DNA of 64,000 nt from UBA5109 sp038148755 (GCA_038148755.1 JAYQWA010000004.1:68332-132331); one strand, 5' to 3'; positions 1-8,723 are shown, counted from the stretch's first letter. Numbers and translations are program-made. The notes: generated by a model from the sequence alone, not told the origin.

Positions 1-120
1 AAACAGCAGATCATTCCTGTTGCTGCCAATGACACAGTTGAGACTTTACGTAGTAAGGTCCAGCATTGTGAACCTGAACTTTACCTCAGCGCCTTGCAGG
101 AAATTCTGCGAGATAAATAA
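1..120 (+). CDS. 3' end of a gene, possibly a formyltransferase-family protein (partial)
   Basis: Frame 1 is open from the window edge to a TAA at 118-120 and gives the last 39 residues of a protein whose start lies outside the window. The tail contains a DT-x-ETL-x-x-KV stretch followed by a short helix-like end. This is reminiscent of the C-terminal part of PurN/Fmt-type formyltransferase domains, where a DT-x-E-S/T-L motif precedes the last helix. The fragment is too short to settle the family. The next gene starts 20 nt downstream on the same strand, so the two may be co-transcribed. The coding assignment is fairly safe; the function is a guess. Confidence 0.4.
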   Translation, partial: KQQIIPVAANDTVETLRSKVQHCEPELYLSALQEILRDK

Positions 121-139
121 TTAGTCCTACCTTCCAAAA

Positions 140-1051
140 GTGAAAAAAACTGTTATTTATAGTCATCCAGATTGCCTACAACATGAGCCCGGTTATGGAC
201 ATCCGGAAAGCCCCAAACGCCTGCTGGCAATAATGGAAAGTATTACTCATTACGAAGAAGCCCCTTTAGGCACCGAGCAACAGGTCTTACTGGCACACAG
301 CCCTGAACTGCTGCAACATATTAAGGCTACCGCACCTAATGAAGGGCTAGTACAAATTGATGCTGACACGATTATGTCACCAGGATCTTTACAGGCTGCC
401 TTCAGGGGCACAGGCGCTGCCTGCAAAGCGATTGACGAATTAGTTGGCGGCCATATTCAGCATGCCTTCTGTGCGAGCAGACCTCCCGGACACCATGCCA
501 CCAGAAATCAGGCCATGGGCTTTTGCCTGTTCAACCATGTTGCCATTGCTGCGCTGTATGCCCGGCAACAGTATGGTATCGAACGTATTGCCATCGTCGA
601 CGTTGATGTACACCATGGCAACGGCACTCAGGATATAGTGCAAGGTGAAAAAGGTCTGTTTTATATTTCCACGCATCAAAGCCCTTTTTATCCAGGAACC
701 GGCAATGAAGCTGAAAACACCCCTGATAACATTCTAAATATTCCGCTGGCTGCGGGCACAGGACATAGCCTCTACCAACAACTTTTTACTGAAGTCGTTA
801 TCCCGGCTCTGGAAAATTTCAAGCCACAACTCTTGTTGGTCTCGGCAGGCTTTGATGCTCACTATGAAGACCCGTTGGCTTCATTGAATTTTTCTGAACT
901 GAGCTATCAATGGCTGGGCAAACAGCTGTCTGCTATCGCCAACAAATTTTGTCAGTCTAAAATATTATCAGTACTGGAAGGCGGCTATAATCTTGATGCC
1001 TTAAGTGAAAGTGTTAAAGCCTATCTTGAGGGCATCAATACAAACCTTTAA
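140..1051 (+). CDS. Histone deacetylase family protein (class II / acetylpolyamine amidohydrolase-like)
   Basis: A 303-residue zinc-dependent deacetylase of the arginase/HDAC fold. The whole catalytic set is visible. The tandem His pair is in PPGHH (H118, H119), and D154-x-D156-x-H158-H159 carries the charge relay and metal ligands. The third metal Asp is D239 in SAGFDAH, and the transition-state Tyr is Y283 in EGGY. Length and motif order match bacterial class II HDAC-like enzymes, which remove acetyl groups from small amides, polyamines or lysines; the substrate cannot be read from sequence. The start is a GTG at 140, since no ATG fits ahead of the conserved N-terminal YSHPDC segment. The protein is cytoplasmic with no signal peptide. 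Confidence 0.93.
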   Translation: MKKTVIYSHPDCLQHEPGYGHPESPKRLLAIMESITHYEEAPLGTEQQVLLAHSPELLQHIKATAPNEGLVQIDADTIMSPGSLQAAFRGTGAACKAIDELVGGHIQHAFCASRPPGHHATRNQAMGFCLFNHVAIAALYARQQYGIERIAIVDVDVHHGNGTQDIVQGEKGLFYISTHQSPFYPGTGNEAENTPDNILNIPLAAGTGHSLYQQLFTEVVIPALENFKPQLLLVSAGFDAHYEDPLASLNFSELSYQWLGKQLSAIANKFCQSKILSVLEGGYNLDALSESVKAYLEGINTNL

Positions 1052-1152
1052 CACGCCGATTTTGAGTTTTGCCCCTAATTCATAGATAAAATTAATCTGC
1101 TTATATACAATTGACAATCCTGAAATTTTCAAGTCCTCACTGGAAATAATTA

Positions 1153-1971
1153 ATGGAAGACGGCCTGAATTTATTAAATGACTATATCATTCCCTGGGGC
1201 ATTCGCCTCACAGTTGCTCTGGCAATTTTCTTTATCGGGAAATCCATAGCCCAAGCGATTGCAGACTTTGCCAAGAAGCCTTTGGGTAAGTCCGGTATGG
1301 ATACAATGCTGGTTAAATTCCTGAGCACCATGATTTATAACGTTCTGTTAATCGCTGTCGTACTGGCAGCCGTTGATCAGCTTGGTATCAATATTACTTC
1401 TTTACTCGCCGTTGTCGGTGCGGCAGGTTTAGCAGTTGGCCTGGCGTTAAAGGATTCCTTGAGTAACTTTGCCGCTGGCGTCATGATTATTATTTTCCGC
1501 CCTTTCAAAATCGGTGACTTTATCAACGCCAGTGGCACTGCCGGTATAGTCGATGAGATTGGTCTGTTTTGCACACTGATGCATACGCCAGACAATCAAC
1601 GCATTATTATTCCAAATTCCTCTATCATTAACGGCACCATCGTTAATGTGAATACCCTTGGCACCCGCCGGATTGATCTGGTTATCGGCATCAGTTATAA
1701 CGATAACATCGGCCAGGCCCGAGATATCATTCTGGGCATCATTGATGCCGATCCTCGAATACTTAAGGATCCAGCTGCAGGTGTTGCTGTCGGCGAACTA
1801 GCTGATAGCAGTGTTAACATCAATGTGCGCCCCTGGGTTAAAGCTGATGACTACTCGGCAGTACGTTCTGACCTATTGGAAACTATCAAACTTTCACTGG
1901 ATCAGGCTGGGATTACCATCCCCTATCCCCAGCAGGATGTGTACATGCACACAGTGAACGAGCAGCAATAA
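1153..1971 (+). CDS. mscS: Small-conductance mechanosensitive channel, MscS family
   Basis: A 272-residue inner-membrane protein with the compact MscS layout. There are about three N-terminal transmembrane helices, the third being the Gly/Ala-rich pore helix (AAGLAVGLALKDSL, about residues 92-105). A beta domain (RPFKIGDFI, about 117-125) and an alpha/beta cytoplasmic cage follow. Such channels open on membrane tension to release solutes during hypo-osmotic shock. The length is close to E. coli MscS (286). The ATG at 1153 is preceded by a GGAA-type ribosome site. It stands alone between the deacetylase and the arsenic operon, with no sign of co-transcription with either. Confidence 0.93.
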   Translation: MEDGLNLLNDYIIPWGIRLTVALAIFFIGKSIAQAIADFAKKPLGKSGMDTMLVKFLSTMIYNVLLIAVVLAAVDQLGINITSLLAVVGAAGLAVGLALKDSLSNFAAGVMIIIFRPFKIGDFINASGTAGIVDEIGLFCTLMHTPDNQRIIIPNSSIINGTIVNVNTLGTRRIDLVIGISYNDNIGQARDIILGIIDADPRILKDPAAGVAVGELADSSVNINVRPWVKADDYSAVRSDLLETIKLSLDQAGITIPYPQQDVYMHTVNEQQ

Positions 1972-2094
1972 GCAGCTATAAAATGTTATAGGATAAAAAT
2001 AATTCAAACCACTCTACCCTGTTGCTTGCTGGTCTATTCCCTCTCCCAATGAATTACTAAATATTCTTATCCACTTTAAATAAATGAAATAACA

Positions 2095-2116
2095 TATATA
2101 TGTTTTTTCATATATA
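2095..2116. promoter_or_regulatory. Candidate ArsR operator (inverted repeat)
   Basis: TATATATG (2095-2102) and CATATATA (2109-2116) form a perfect 8-bp inverted repeat separated by six T residues. The site ends 27 nt upstream of the preferred arsR ATG. ArsR/SmtB repressors bind such AT-rich imperfect 12-2-12-like palindromes over the promoter of their own operon. The position and symmetry fit an arsenite-responsive operator; binding is inferred. An overlapping perfect 14-bp palindrome (2091-2104) is also present. Confidence 0.6.
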
Positions 2117-2143
2117 ATGCCATTCAATCTCAAAGGAGCATCT

Positions 2144-2461
2144 ATGCAAGCCTTAAGTTTCTATAAATGCCTGTCTGATCACAACCGCCTGAAAATTCTG
2201 TTATTGCTGTGCCGTGACAAGGAACTCTGCGTATGTGAGTTGATGGATAGTCTTGGCGAAAGTCAGCCGAAGGTGTCACGCCATCTGGCACAGCTGCGCT
2301 GTTGCAATCTGATCCAGCAGCGCCGTGAAGGTCAGTGGATGTATTACCGTCTGCATGAAAAACTGCCTGACTGGTGCCTGGAAAGCCTCGAACTGGCGCT
2401 GGCCAATAACCGAAACTTTCTGCATCAGGGCAAAACCACCTTTGAAGATTTGCGTGCATGA
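2144..2461 (+). CDS. arsR: ArsR/SmtB-family arsenite-responsive transcriptional repressor
   Basis: A 105-residue winged-helix metalloregulator. The metal-binding helix carries the ELCVCEL motif with C29 and C31, the signature of As(III)/Sb(III)-sensing ArsR proteins. It is followed by the recognition helix ESQPKVSRHLAQLR. The ATG at 2144 is chosen because AGGAG lies at 2134-2138, five bases upstream; the in-frame ATG at 2117 abuts the likely operator and lacks a ribosome site. The gene overlaps the arsenate reductase gene by 4 nt (ATGA), which indicates translational coupling. It should repress its own operon until arsenite binds. Confidence 0.93.
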   Translation: MQALSFYKCLSDHNRLKILLLLCRDKELCVCELMDSLGESQPKVSRHLAQLRCCNLIQQRREGQWMYYRLHEKLPDWCLESLELALANNRNFLHQGKTTFEDLRA

Positions 2462-2931
2462 AAATTCTGTTTATCTGCACCCATAACCGTTGCCGCAGCA
2501 TTCTGGCGGAGGCTATCACCAATCATTATGGCGGTGATGTACTGGAGGCAGTGAGTGCCGGCAGCAGTCCTGCTGATCACGTACACCCACTCACCTTCAG
2601 CGCTTTGCGTGCCAAAGATATTCAAACCCATAATTTGCGCAGCAAGTCCTGGGATGAATTTGAAGACGATGACATCGATTATGTGATTACGGTCTGTGAT
2701 AAGGCTGCCAATGAACCCTGCCCGGTCTGGTTTGGCAAAGCCAGACAGGTGCGCTGGGGGCTGGCTGATCCGAGTGCTATTAGCGGTGAACCGGAAGTCA
2801 TCAATGCGGCCTTCAGCGCCACCATCAAACTGCTGAAACGGCGTATCAAGCAAATCAAAAGCTGGATCAAGCAAGGCATGGCAGATGATCAGTTGTATGA
2901 GCGTATCCAGAGTCTGGCCGAGGAAGGTTGA
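2458..2931 (+). CDS. arsC: Arsenate reductase, low-molecular-weight phosphatase type
   Basis: A 157-residue cytoplasmic enzyme of the LMW protein tyrosine phosphatase fold that reduces arsenate to arsenite for export. The P-loop CX5R is C7-THNRC-R13, and the general acid loop is D104-P105. Further cysteines C80 and C88 in VITVCDKAANEPCP sit where thioredoxin-coupled ArsC enzymes (S. aureus pI258 type) carry their redox relay, so thioredoxin is the likely reductant. The start overlaps the arsR stop by 4 nt, and the arsenite pump follows 12 nt downstream. Plain phosphatase function is unlikely given this context. Confidence 0.94.
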   Translation: MKILFICTHNRCRSILAEAITNHYGGDVLEAVSAGSSPADHVHPLTFSALRAKDIQTHNLRSKSWDEFEDDDIDYVITVCDKAANEPCPVWFGKARQVRWGLADPSAISGEPEVINAAFSATIKLLKRRIKQIKSWIKQGMADDQLYERIQSLAEEG

Positions 2932-2943
2932 GGAATAAAATTC

Positions 2944-3969
2944 ATGGGCTTATTTGAACGCTATTTGAGTGTCTGGGTAGGTCTGGCGATTGTGGCCGGT
3001 GTCAGTCTGGGTAGTCTGAGTCCGGCATTTTTCGCTCTGTTTGCCGGTCTGGAAATTGCACACGTGAATTTACCGGTGGCTGTTCTGATCTGGGTCATGA
3101 TTTACCCAATGATGATTCAGATAGATTTTTCTTCCATTAAAGATGTCGGCAAAAAGCCCAAGGGGTTGTTGCTAACCTGCGTGGTCAACTGGCTGATAAA
3201 ACCTTTTACCATGGCTTTTCTCGGCTGGTTGTTTTTCAAGGTACTTTTTGCTGGTTTGGTCGATCCAAATTCAGCCACTGAATATATCGCTGGCATGATT
3301 CTTTTGGGTGTTGCCCCATGCACAGCCATGGTTTTTGTCTGGAGTCAGCTGACCAAAGGTGACCCTAACTACACCCTGGTACAGGTGTCAGTAAACGACA
3401 TTATTATGATTTTTGCTTTTGCGCCGATTGCGGCTTTTCTGTTGGGTGTCTCGGATATTGCTGTGCCCTGGACAACACTGCTGCTATCAGTTGTGCTTTA
3501 TGTGGTTTTGCCCTTGGCTGCTGGTGTGCTAACCCGCCATCAATTGGATCGCGCCAATGATCATTACAGACTCAATCATTTTCTACAGCTGCTGAAACCC
3601 TGGTCGATTACCGGGCTGCTGGCGACCGTTGTCTTACTCTTCGGTTTTCAGGCACAAACCATACTGTCTAATCCGGCAACCATTGTGCTGATTGCCATAC
3701 CTCTGTTAATTCAAACCTACGGTATATTTTTTATTGCTTATGCCGCAGCTAAGGCCATGAAATTGCCACATAGCATTGCTGCTCCGGCCTGCCTGATTGG
3801 CACATCCAATTTTTTTGAACTGGCCGTTGCCGTGGCTATTTCAGTCTTTGGTTTGAATTCAGGCGCGGCACTTGCCACCGTTGTGGGCGTACTGGTGGAA
3901 GTGCCGGTAATGTTGTCTCTGGTTTATCTGGTCAATAGAAGCAGGGCCGTGTTTGAGACAGCTAGTTAA
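2944..3969 (+). CDS. acr3: ACR3-family arsenite efflux permease
   Basis: A 341-residue inner-membrane protein with about ten hydrophobic helices, the usual size for Acr3. The conserved helix-4 motif GVAPCTAMVFVWS contains the essential Cys (C126), and a late helix has the conserved GTSNFFELAVA segment. Acr3 exports arsenite as an antiporter coupled to the proton gradient. It is the third gene of a tight arsR-arsC-acr3 operon, so reduction and extrusion are co-expressed. Its stop overlaps the convergent fabV stop by 4 nt. No arsH or arsA is present. Confidence 0.95.
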   Translation: MGLFERYLSVWVGLAIVAGVSLGSLSPAFFALFAGLEIAHVNLPVAVLIWVMIYPMMIQIDFSSIKDVGKKPKGLLLTCVVNWLIKPFTMAFLGWLFFKVLFAGLVDPNSATEYIAGMILLGVAPCTAMVFVWSQLTKGDPNYTLVQVSVNDIIMIFAFAPIAAFLLGVSDIAVPWTTLLLSVVLYVVLPLAAGVLTRHQLDRANDHYRLNHFLQLLKPWSITGLLATVVLLFGFQAQTILSNPATIVLIAIPLLIQTYGIFFIAYAAAKAMKLPHSIAAPACLIGTSNFFELAVAVAISVFGLNSGAALATVVGVLVEVPVMLSLVYLVNRSRAVFETAS

Positions 3970-5156
3970 ACCATATTCGCTATCGGCACTTCAGGATTGA
4001 CTTCAGCATCGTAATCCACGCCCGGCATTTCGAAGCCGAACAACTGCAGGAATTCAGTCTGATAGCCTTTGAAGTCGGTTAAGGCATCAATATTGTCGCT
4101 TTGTACCTGTTGCCAGAGGTCACTGACCTGCTGCTGCACATGTGGAGCCAGCTCCTTGTAGTCCGCCCGCAGCCGTCCATCTTCATCAAGCTTTGGATTA
4201 TCGCCGTACAGACTTTCGCGGAACAATAACTCTACCTGCTCAATACAGCCTTCGTGTGTGCCTTCCGCTTTCATAATCTTGAACAGCATTGACAGATACA
4301 GTGGCATCACCGGAATCGCCGAACTGGCCTGCGTAACCACCGCTTTTAATACGGAGACTCTGGCTTCACCATCAATCGGCGCAAGCTTGTCATTGATGGC
4401 TTTGGCTTTTTCGTCCAGATCTTTTTTAGCCGCACCGATGGTACCGTTCCAGTAAATATCCCAGGTTGGTTCTGCCCCCAGATAGGTATAGGCCGTGGTT
4501 TTGGCACCTTCCGCCAGTACTCCAGCTTCACTCAGGGCTTCTATCCAGAGCTGCCAGTCTTCACCACCCATGACTTTTACCGTACCTGCAATTTCTTCTT
4601 CTGTTGCTGCTGGGACAGTCACTTCTTCGACAATTTTCTTGTCGGTGTTAATACCGCGAATCGTAATATCGCTGCCGATAGGTTTCAGGGTGGAAGAATA
4701 AACTTCGCCGGACTTTGGATCTCTACGACGCGGGGAAGCCAGTGAATAAACCACCAGATCAACCTGCCCTAAATCGGCCTTGATAGTCTCAATGGTTTTC
4801 GCTTTGATCTCATCGGAAAAAGCATCGCCATTAATACTTTTAGCATACAAACCCTCAGCTTCTGCCAGGCCATGAAATGCTGCCGAGTTATACCAGCCAG
4901 CCGAGCCGGGCTTTCTATCCGTGCCTTCTTTTTCAAAAAACACACCCAGGGTTGCGGCTCCGCTACTAAAGGCTGCGGTGATTCGTGAAGCCAGCCCATA
5001 GCCTGTAGATGCACCGATAACCAGCACTTTCTTCGGCCCATCAACAAGCTCACCCTTGGCTTTAACGTAATCAACCTGCCTTTGCACATTAGCAGCACAG
5101 CCAGTGGGGTGTGTTGTTATACACATAAAGCCACGAACACGGGGTTTGATAATCAT
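3966..5156 (-). CDS. fabV: Trans-2-enoyl-CoA/enoyl-ACP reductase FabV
   Basis: A 396-residue NADH-dependent enoyl reductase of the FabV (TER) family, which catalyses the last step of each fatty-acid elongation cycle. The dinucleotide loop GASTGYGLASRI is at about residues 48-59. The catalytic Y-X8-K motif is Y235 to K244 (YWNGTIGAAK), the spacing that defines FabV and separates it from FabI. The length matches the family (about 400). FabV enzymes from Vibrio and Pseudomonas are known to resist triclosan. The gene is monocistronic and convergent with acr3. The MIIKPRVRGF start is the canonical FabV N-terminus. Confidence 0.96.
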   Translation of the reverse strand: MIIKPRVRGFMCITTHPTGCAANVQRQVDYVKAKGELVDGPKKVLVIGASTGYGLASRITAAFSSGAATLGVFFEKEGTDRKPGSAGWYNSAAFHGLAEAEGLYAKSINGDAFSDEIKAKTIETIKADLGQVDLVVYSLASPRRRDPKSGEVYSSTLKPIGSDITIRGINTDKKIVEEVTVPAATEEEIAGTVKVMGGEDWQLWIEALSEAGVLAEGAKTTAYTYLGAEPTWDIYWNGTIGAAKKDLDEKAKAINDKLAPIDGEARVSVLKAVVTQASSAIPVMPLYLSMLFKIMKAEGTHEGCIEQVELLFRESLYGDNPKLDEDGRLRADYKELAPHVQQQVSDLWQQVQSDNIDALTDFKGYQTEFLQLFGFEMPGVDYDAEVNPEVPIANMV

Positions 5157-5237
5157 GTGGTTTCCTTAAATTAATTCTCTAGAAAGTCGGTTTGAATCAT
5201 GTATCAGATGGGCGGCTATTTTAACACAGTATCTTAT

Positions 5238-6305
5238 TCAGTTGATTTTACTGGATAAAATGTAGGTCCTCTCATCTGGCTCAAGCTCGGCGATAGCTGA
5301 AATTTCCTCATAAAATAGGCTTAAGTCATAAGCCTGCTCTTCAAGTATGCTTTCAAATGCCGGCACCCAGTTGAAATAGGTTGCTACCGTGGCCAACTGC
5401 GCGTTATTGAGTTCCCTGCTCATCCAGGCATCGTAAGCATCATAATCATCCCAGCTGTTTCTTAGCTCAGCATAATCACGTTGCATTTGATGAAAGGCTT
5501 CAATCTTGGACTGGCGTTTTGAGTCTTCCGAATCATTACTCGCATAAATGCTTTCCAGTTGCTTGATGGTGGCAGACACCAAAGCGACAAACTCTTCCCG
5601 CCGCTGTGTATTTAATTCTGTCAGCTGCACTATATTACGGCTTTCGGCGGCATCAACATTATTAGCCGCCAGCCAGCGCCGCAGACCTTCTCTTTCAATT
5701 GTCGTAGCAAAGCTCTCATTAAATTCGGTATCACCCGGAATATATATCAGCTGATGTGCTAGTTCATGAAACAGTAAGGCTGCAAGCTGGTAGTCATCAC
5801 GATTAATGATCGTGTTTAATACCGGATCCGAAAACCAGCCTAAGGTGGAGTAGGCACTGACTCCACCGACATACACATCCAGCCCGTCTTCCTTAAGCCT
5901 GGCGGCATAAGCCTGAGCATCGGCTTCACTGAAATAACCACGATAAGACACGCAACCTGCAACCGGATAACACCAGTTAATCGGGTTCATTGAAAATTCA
6001 GGGGCGGCAAACACATTCCAGACAACATAAGGCCGCTCAACGTCGACATAGGATTCATAGTTATTGGCAACCGGCAGCAATAATTCATCTTCTGCAAAGG
6101 ACCGGATCTCAAGAATGGTGGACAGCTTGGCTTTTAATTCAGGAGAGCCGCGCTCATCCGCAATCAAGTCCTCAATGGCTTCACGCTTACTTAAAATTGA
6201 AAGCTGACCAAAGATAGCTTGACTGTAATAGGAAACGCTCTCGCAACCCGCAAGCAAGAGACAAATTGAAGCAAGAATGAGCTTATTCGAGCACTTTAAT
6301 TTCAT
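5238..6305 (-). CDS. Putative aminopeptidase lipoprotein (DUF2265 / COG4324 type)
   Basis: Read from the ATG at 6305, the protein has 355 residues and opens with a lipoprotein signal ending in LLLAGC (C21). A longer in-frame start at 6356 would bury this signal, so the shorter one is preferred. The metallopeptidase motif is HELAH (H180, E181, H184), followed by a conserved NESFATTIEREG segment likely to give the third ligand and support residues. The overall pattern, including the GYFSEADAQAYA and STLGWFSDP segments, matches bacterial putative aminopeptidases of COG4324. It overlaps the upstream glutaminyl-cyclase gene by 23 nt, so coupled translation is likely. The substrate is unknown; location is the periplasmic face of a membrane. 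Confidence 0.85.
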   Translation of the reverse strand: MKLKCSNKLILASICLLLAGCESVSYYSQAIFGQLSILSKREAIEDLIADERGSPELKAKLSTILEIRSFAEDELLLPVANNYESYVDVERPYVVWNVFAAPEFSMNPINWCYPVAGCVSYRGYFSEADAQAYAARLKEDGLDVYVGGVSAYSTLGWFSDPVLNTIINRDDYQLAALLFHELAHQLIYIPGDTEFNESFATTIEREGLRRWLAANNVDAAESRNIVQLTELNTQRREEFVALVSATIKQLESIYASNDSEDSKRQSKIEAFHQMQRDYAELRNSWDDYDAYDAWMSRELNNAQLATVATYFNWVPAFESILEEQAYDLSLFYEEISAIAELEPDERTYILSSKIN

Positions 6306-7077
6306 AGAGGCTGGGCCAGAGTTTACCTGTGACAAATAGTCGCTCGTTATCTGCATCCCAGGCGATACCGTTCAGCACGGCATCGCGGTTTCGGCGCGCC
6401 GTATATAAACCGCTTAAATCAACCCGACTGTTGACTGCTCCGCTTTCAGGATCAATCCGCACAATATAATCCTGATACCAGATATTGCCCCATATTTCGC
6501 CATTGATATATTCCAACTCATTAATATTAGCCACAGCGCCCAATTCATCAGTTACCTGAATTCTTTTGACTTCAGTTAAAGACTCGGGATCCAGAAACCG
6601 CAGATAAGAGCTGCCATCACTGACAATCAGATATTCACCATCATGCGTAATGCCCCAGCCCTCACCAGGCAGGTAGAAACTGGAAAGTTGCGTGAAACTT
6701 TCCTTGTCATACACAAAACCAACATTGGACACCCAGGTAAGCTGGTAGATTTTGTCACCCAGAATAGTAATACCTTCTCCAAAATAACGCCGTTCCAGGT
6801 TTTTTCTTTGCAGTAATTCACCCGTCTCCAGATCCAGCAGACGCAGGGCAGACTGCCCTCTTTGCCCGGTACCTTCATAGAGTTTACCGTCAACAAATAC
6901 CAGCCCCTGAGTAAAGGCTTCCGTATCATGTGGGAATTGATTGATGACTTCAATTTGATAGACCGGTGACTCCCCGGACCCAAGCGTGCCAGGCAAACCG
7001 AAAAACAGGGCTATCGCCAGAACTACCAGAACCAGTGATACCTGCATAGTGCGCGAACTTATAAGTTTGCCGGGCAT
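6283..7077 (-). CDS. Glutaminyl-peptide cyclotransferase (glutamine cyclotransferase family)
   Basis: A 264-residue exported protein that converts N-terminal glutamine of peptides to pyroglutamate. An N-terminal membrane or signal segment (about residues 13-30) is followed by a five-bladed propeller-type repeat. Family landmarks are FTQGLVF near the first blade, the FGEGI motif with the conserved Glu, LTWVSNVGFVYD, and the C-terminal LNGIAWD segment. These are characteristic of the plant/bacterial type I QC family (PF05096). It is first in a minus-strand pair with the lipoprotein aminopeptidase, which suggests joint processing of peptide N-termini in the periplasm. The second half of that idea is inference. 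Confidence 0.92.
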   Translation of the reverse strand: MPGKLISSRTMQVSLVLVVLAIALFFGLPGTLGSGESPVYQIEVINQFPHDTEAFTQGLVFVDGKLYEGTGQRGQSALRLLDLETGELLQRKNLERRYFGEGITILGDKIYQLTWVSNVGFVYDKESFTQLSSFYLPGEGWGITHDGEYLIVSDGSSYLRFLDPESLTEVKRIQVTDELGAVANINELEYINGEIWGNIWYQDYIVRIDPESGAVNSRVDLSGLYTARRNRDAVLNGIAWDADNERLFVTGKLWPSLYEIKVLE

Positions 7078-7083
7078 CTTTGT

Positions 7084-7488
7084 TTAACCCAGAAAAGACA
7101 GTGCAGCAGCTGCTATAGTGCCGATTGCCAGCAAGGCTGTTGCCAGAAAGCCGATCAGGAAGCCCTTGCCTCTGGACGCTGGATCTTTAACGTAACTACC
7201 TGCATAAACGAAACGACCTATAAGCCAGAGGACACCGAGGGCACTGACAATTTCATAGCCCATCCAACCCTGGGCTTCAGCCATGACAGGAAAAACCAGA
7301 TACAGAGGAATGAACACCATCAACTGTTCCAGGGTGTTTTGCTGCACACGGTAAAGCCGTTCAAATTCGGGATGCCCTGAAATAGCCGGCGCTTTAATAT
7401 CAAACTTCACTCTGGCACCACCAACCTTGACCCCAAAGAACATGTATTGAAACAGGATTAACACCAGTACGATCGCCATCAGTCCCAT
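7084..7488 (-). CDS. MAPEG family membrane protein
   Basis: A 134-residue protein with four hydrophobic helices. It carries the MAPEG-type loop where ERLYRVQQNTLEQLMVFIPLYL follows helix 1, and the GRFVYAGSYVKDPASRGKGF segment near the last helices. MAPEG proteins include microsomal glutathione transferases and related detoxifying enzymes, but many bacterial members have unknown substrates. The protein ends with a Gly stop only 6 nt before the glutaminyl-cyclase start, so it is probably the first gene of a three-gene minus-strand operon with that cyclase and the aminopeptidase. Confidence 0.88.
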   Translation of the reverse strand: MGLMAIVLVLILFQYMFFGVKVGGARVKFDIKAPAISGHPEFERLYRVQQNTLEQLMVFIPLYLVFPVMAEAQGWMGYEIVSALGVLWLIGRFVYAGSYVKDPASRGKGFLIGFLATALLAIGTIAAAALSFLG

Positions 7489-7570
7489 TGTTTTCCCCTC
7501 TCTATGGTTATAAGTATAGTTATTAAAATCAGGCTAAAGACTACCATAACAACAGAAATCACAGGAAATA

Positions 7571-7598
7571 AAAAACCCGGGCAAGCCCGGGTTTTTTT
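7571..7598 (-). terminator. Rho-independent terminator
   Basis: ACCCGGGC and GCCCGGGT pair around a two-base AA gap, flanked by five A residues on the left and seven T residues on the right. The structure lies 18-45 nt past the exbD stop and ends exbD transcripts; its symmetry lets it work in both directions. Confidence 0.85.
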
Positions 7599-7615
7599 AA
7601 TTCTCAATTTATGTT

Positions 7616-8035
7616 TTAGCGTCCTTCTATCACTGAAATATCAGTAGCACCGGCTTCCCGTGATGAGTTCATGACTGTGACCAGCGTATTGGCCGTTGAA
7701 TCGGCATTCGGTTGAATGACTATTGACGCAACCGGATTCTCAGCCCGTGCTGAAGCTACCCTGGCGCGCACTGCTGAAATATCTACCCGTTCCTGATTAA
7801 AGAAAATCTGGTCTCTGGCATCAATCTGGATCAGCACATTTTGTGGATCATCAGCACTCGGAGGTGGCGGGTTATTATTAGGATCCTGGCCCTGTACATT
7901 CAAGGTAGACTCTTTAACAAAAGAGGCTGTTACGACAAAAAAGATTAAAAGAATAAATACCACGTCCAACATGGGCGTCAGATCGATGCTGGATTCATCC
8001 TTCTTTCTTTTCATTGAACTTGCTACTGTTTTCAT
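7616..8035 (-). CDS. exbD: ExbD/TolR-family biopolymer transport protein (orphan)
   Basis: A 139-residue protein with the ExbD plan. A short cytoplasmic N-terminus rich in Lys leads to one transmembrane helix beginning TPMLDVVFILLIFF, with the essential proton-conducting Asp at D24. A Pro-rich linker and a periplasmic domain ending in a TDISVIEGR strand follow. ExbD works with ExbB and TonB to couple the proton gradient to outer-membrane transport. Neither partner is adjacent: the upstream neighbour is a TetR regulator and a terminator follows. A second Met at residue 8 could be the true start. The partner motor must be encoded elsewhere. Confidence 0.9.
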   Translation of the reverse strand: MKTVASSMKRKKDESSIDLTPMLDVVFILLIFFVVTASFVKESTLNVQGQDPNNNPPPPSADDPQNVLIQIDARDQIFFNQERVDISAVRARVASARAENPVASIVIQPNADSTANTLVTVMNSSREAGATDISVIEGR

Positions 8036-8135
8036 ATGCTACTTCATATCCTAGTCAGTAATCTGTTTTTTAGAGGGCATCCAGTATACCAGCTTTAGTC
8101 GACCCTGCAAGCCATGGAAAAACAAGAAATCTCTC

Positions 8136-8723
8136 TTATTTTTTAATGCTATCAAGACCGATTTTGAGGGTCTCGCCTAGCTGTTTAGGGCTACGACCAT
8201 TCCTGGCACTGACATATAGGCCTTGCAGCAAATTCATCAATACTTCTGCCGCCTGCTCCGCTTTTAATCCGCGTTTTAACTGTTTGGCCTTTTCTAGTTC
8301 CCTGGCGCGGCCCAGAAAAGCTTTATGTATGTTATTCAATGACTTACGAATAATTTTTTGCATCTCTTTATTCTGGTTAATGCTTTCACATACTGAATTG
8401 ACCAGCAAACAACCCAGAGTCCTTTGTTTAGTAGGCGCAAGCACGATGACATTTTGAATATAGGCTTCGATCGCGGAGAAAGCCGACAATTTGGAATTGC
8501 CAAGACTGGCATCAACCTGGGCTTTTAACTGATTGTTATAGCGCTCAACACATAAAGTAAAAAAGGTATCTTTATCTCCAAATGAATTATACAAAGTGCC
8601 TCTGTTGATGCGGGTAGCATCCAGCAATTTCTGAACAGAGCTGGCCTCATAGCCATCTCGCCAGAATTGTTGCATCGCATTTTCAAGGACGCTGTCATAA
8701 TCAAATTCAATCGGTCTCGCCAT
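8136..8723 (-). CDS. TetR/AcrR-family transcriptional regulator
   Basis: From the ATG at 8723 the protein has 195 residues. It begins MARPIEFDYDSVL, the classic start of the AcuR/YcdC-like TetR group, with the helix-turn-helix in residues about 25-55 (VQKLLDATRINRGTLYNSFGDKDTFF). The rest is an all-helical ligand-binding domain. An upstream in-frame start at 8816 would add 31 residues unlike the family, so it is not preferred. It is divergent from the secreted CocE-like gene across a 382-nt spacer, and may control that gene or itself. The ligand is unknown. Confidence 0.9.
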   Translation of the reverse strand: MARPIEFDYDSVLENAMQQFWRDGYEASSVQKLLDATRINRGTLYNSFGDKDTFFTLCVERYNNQLKAQVDASLGNSKLSAFSAIEAYIQNVIVLAPTKQRTLGCLLVNSVCESINQNKEMQKIIRKSLNNIHKAFLGRARELEKAKQLKRGLKAEQAAEVLMNLLQGLYVSARNGRSPKQLGETLKIGLDSIKK

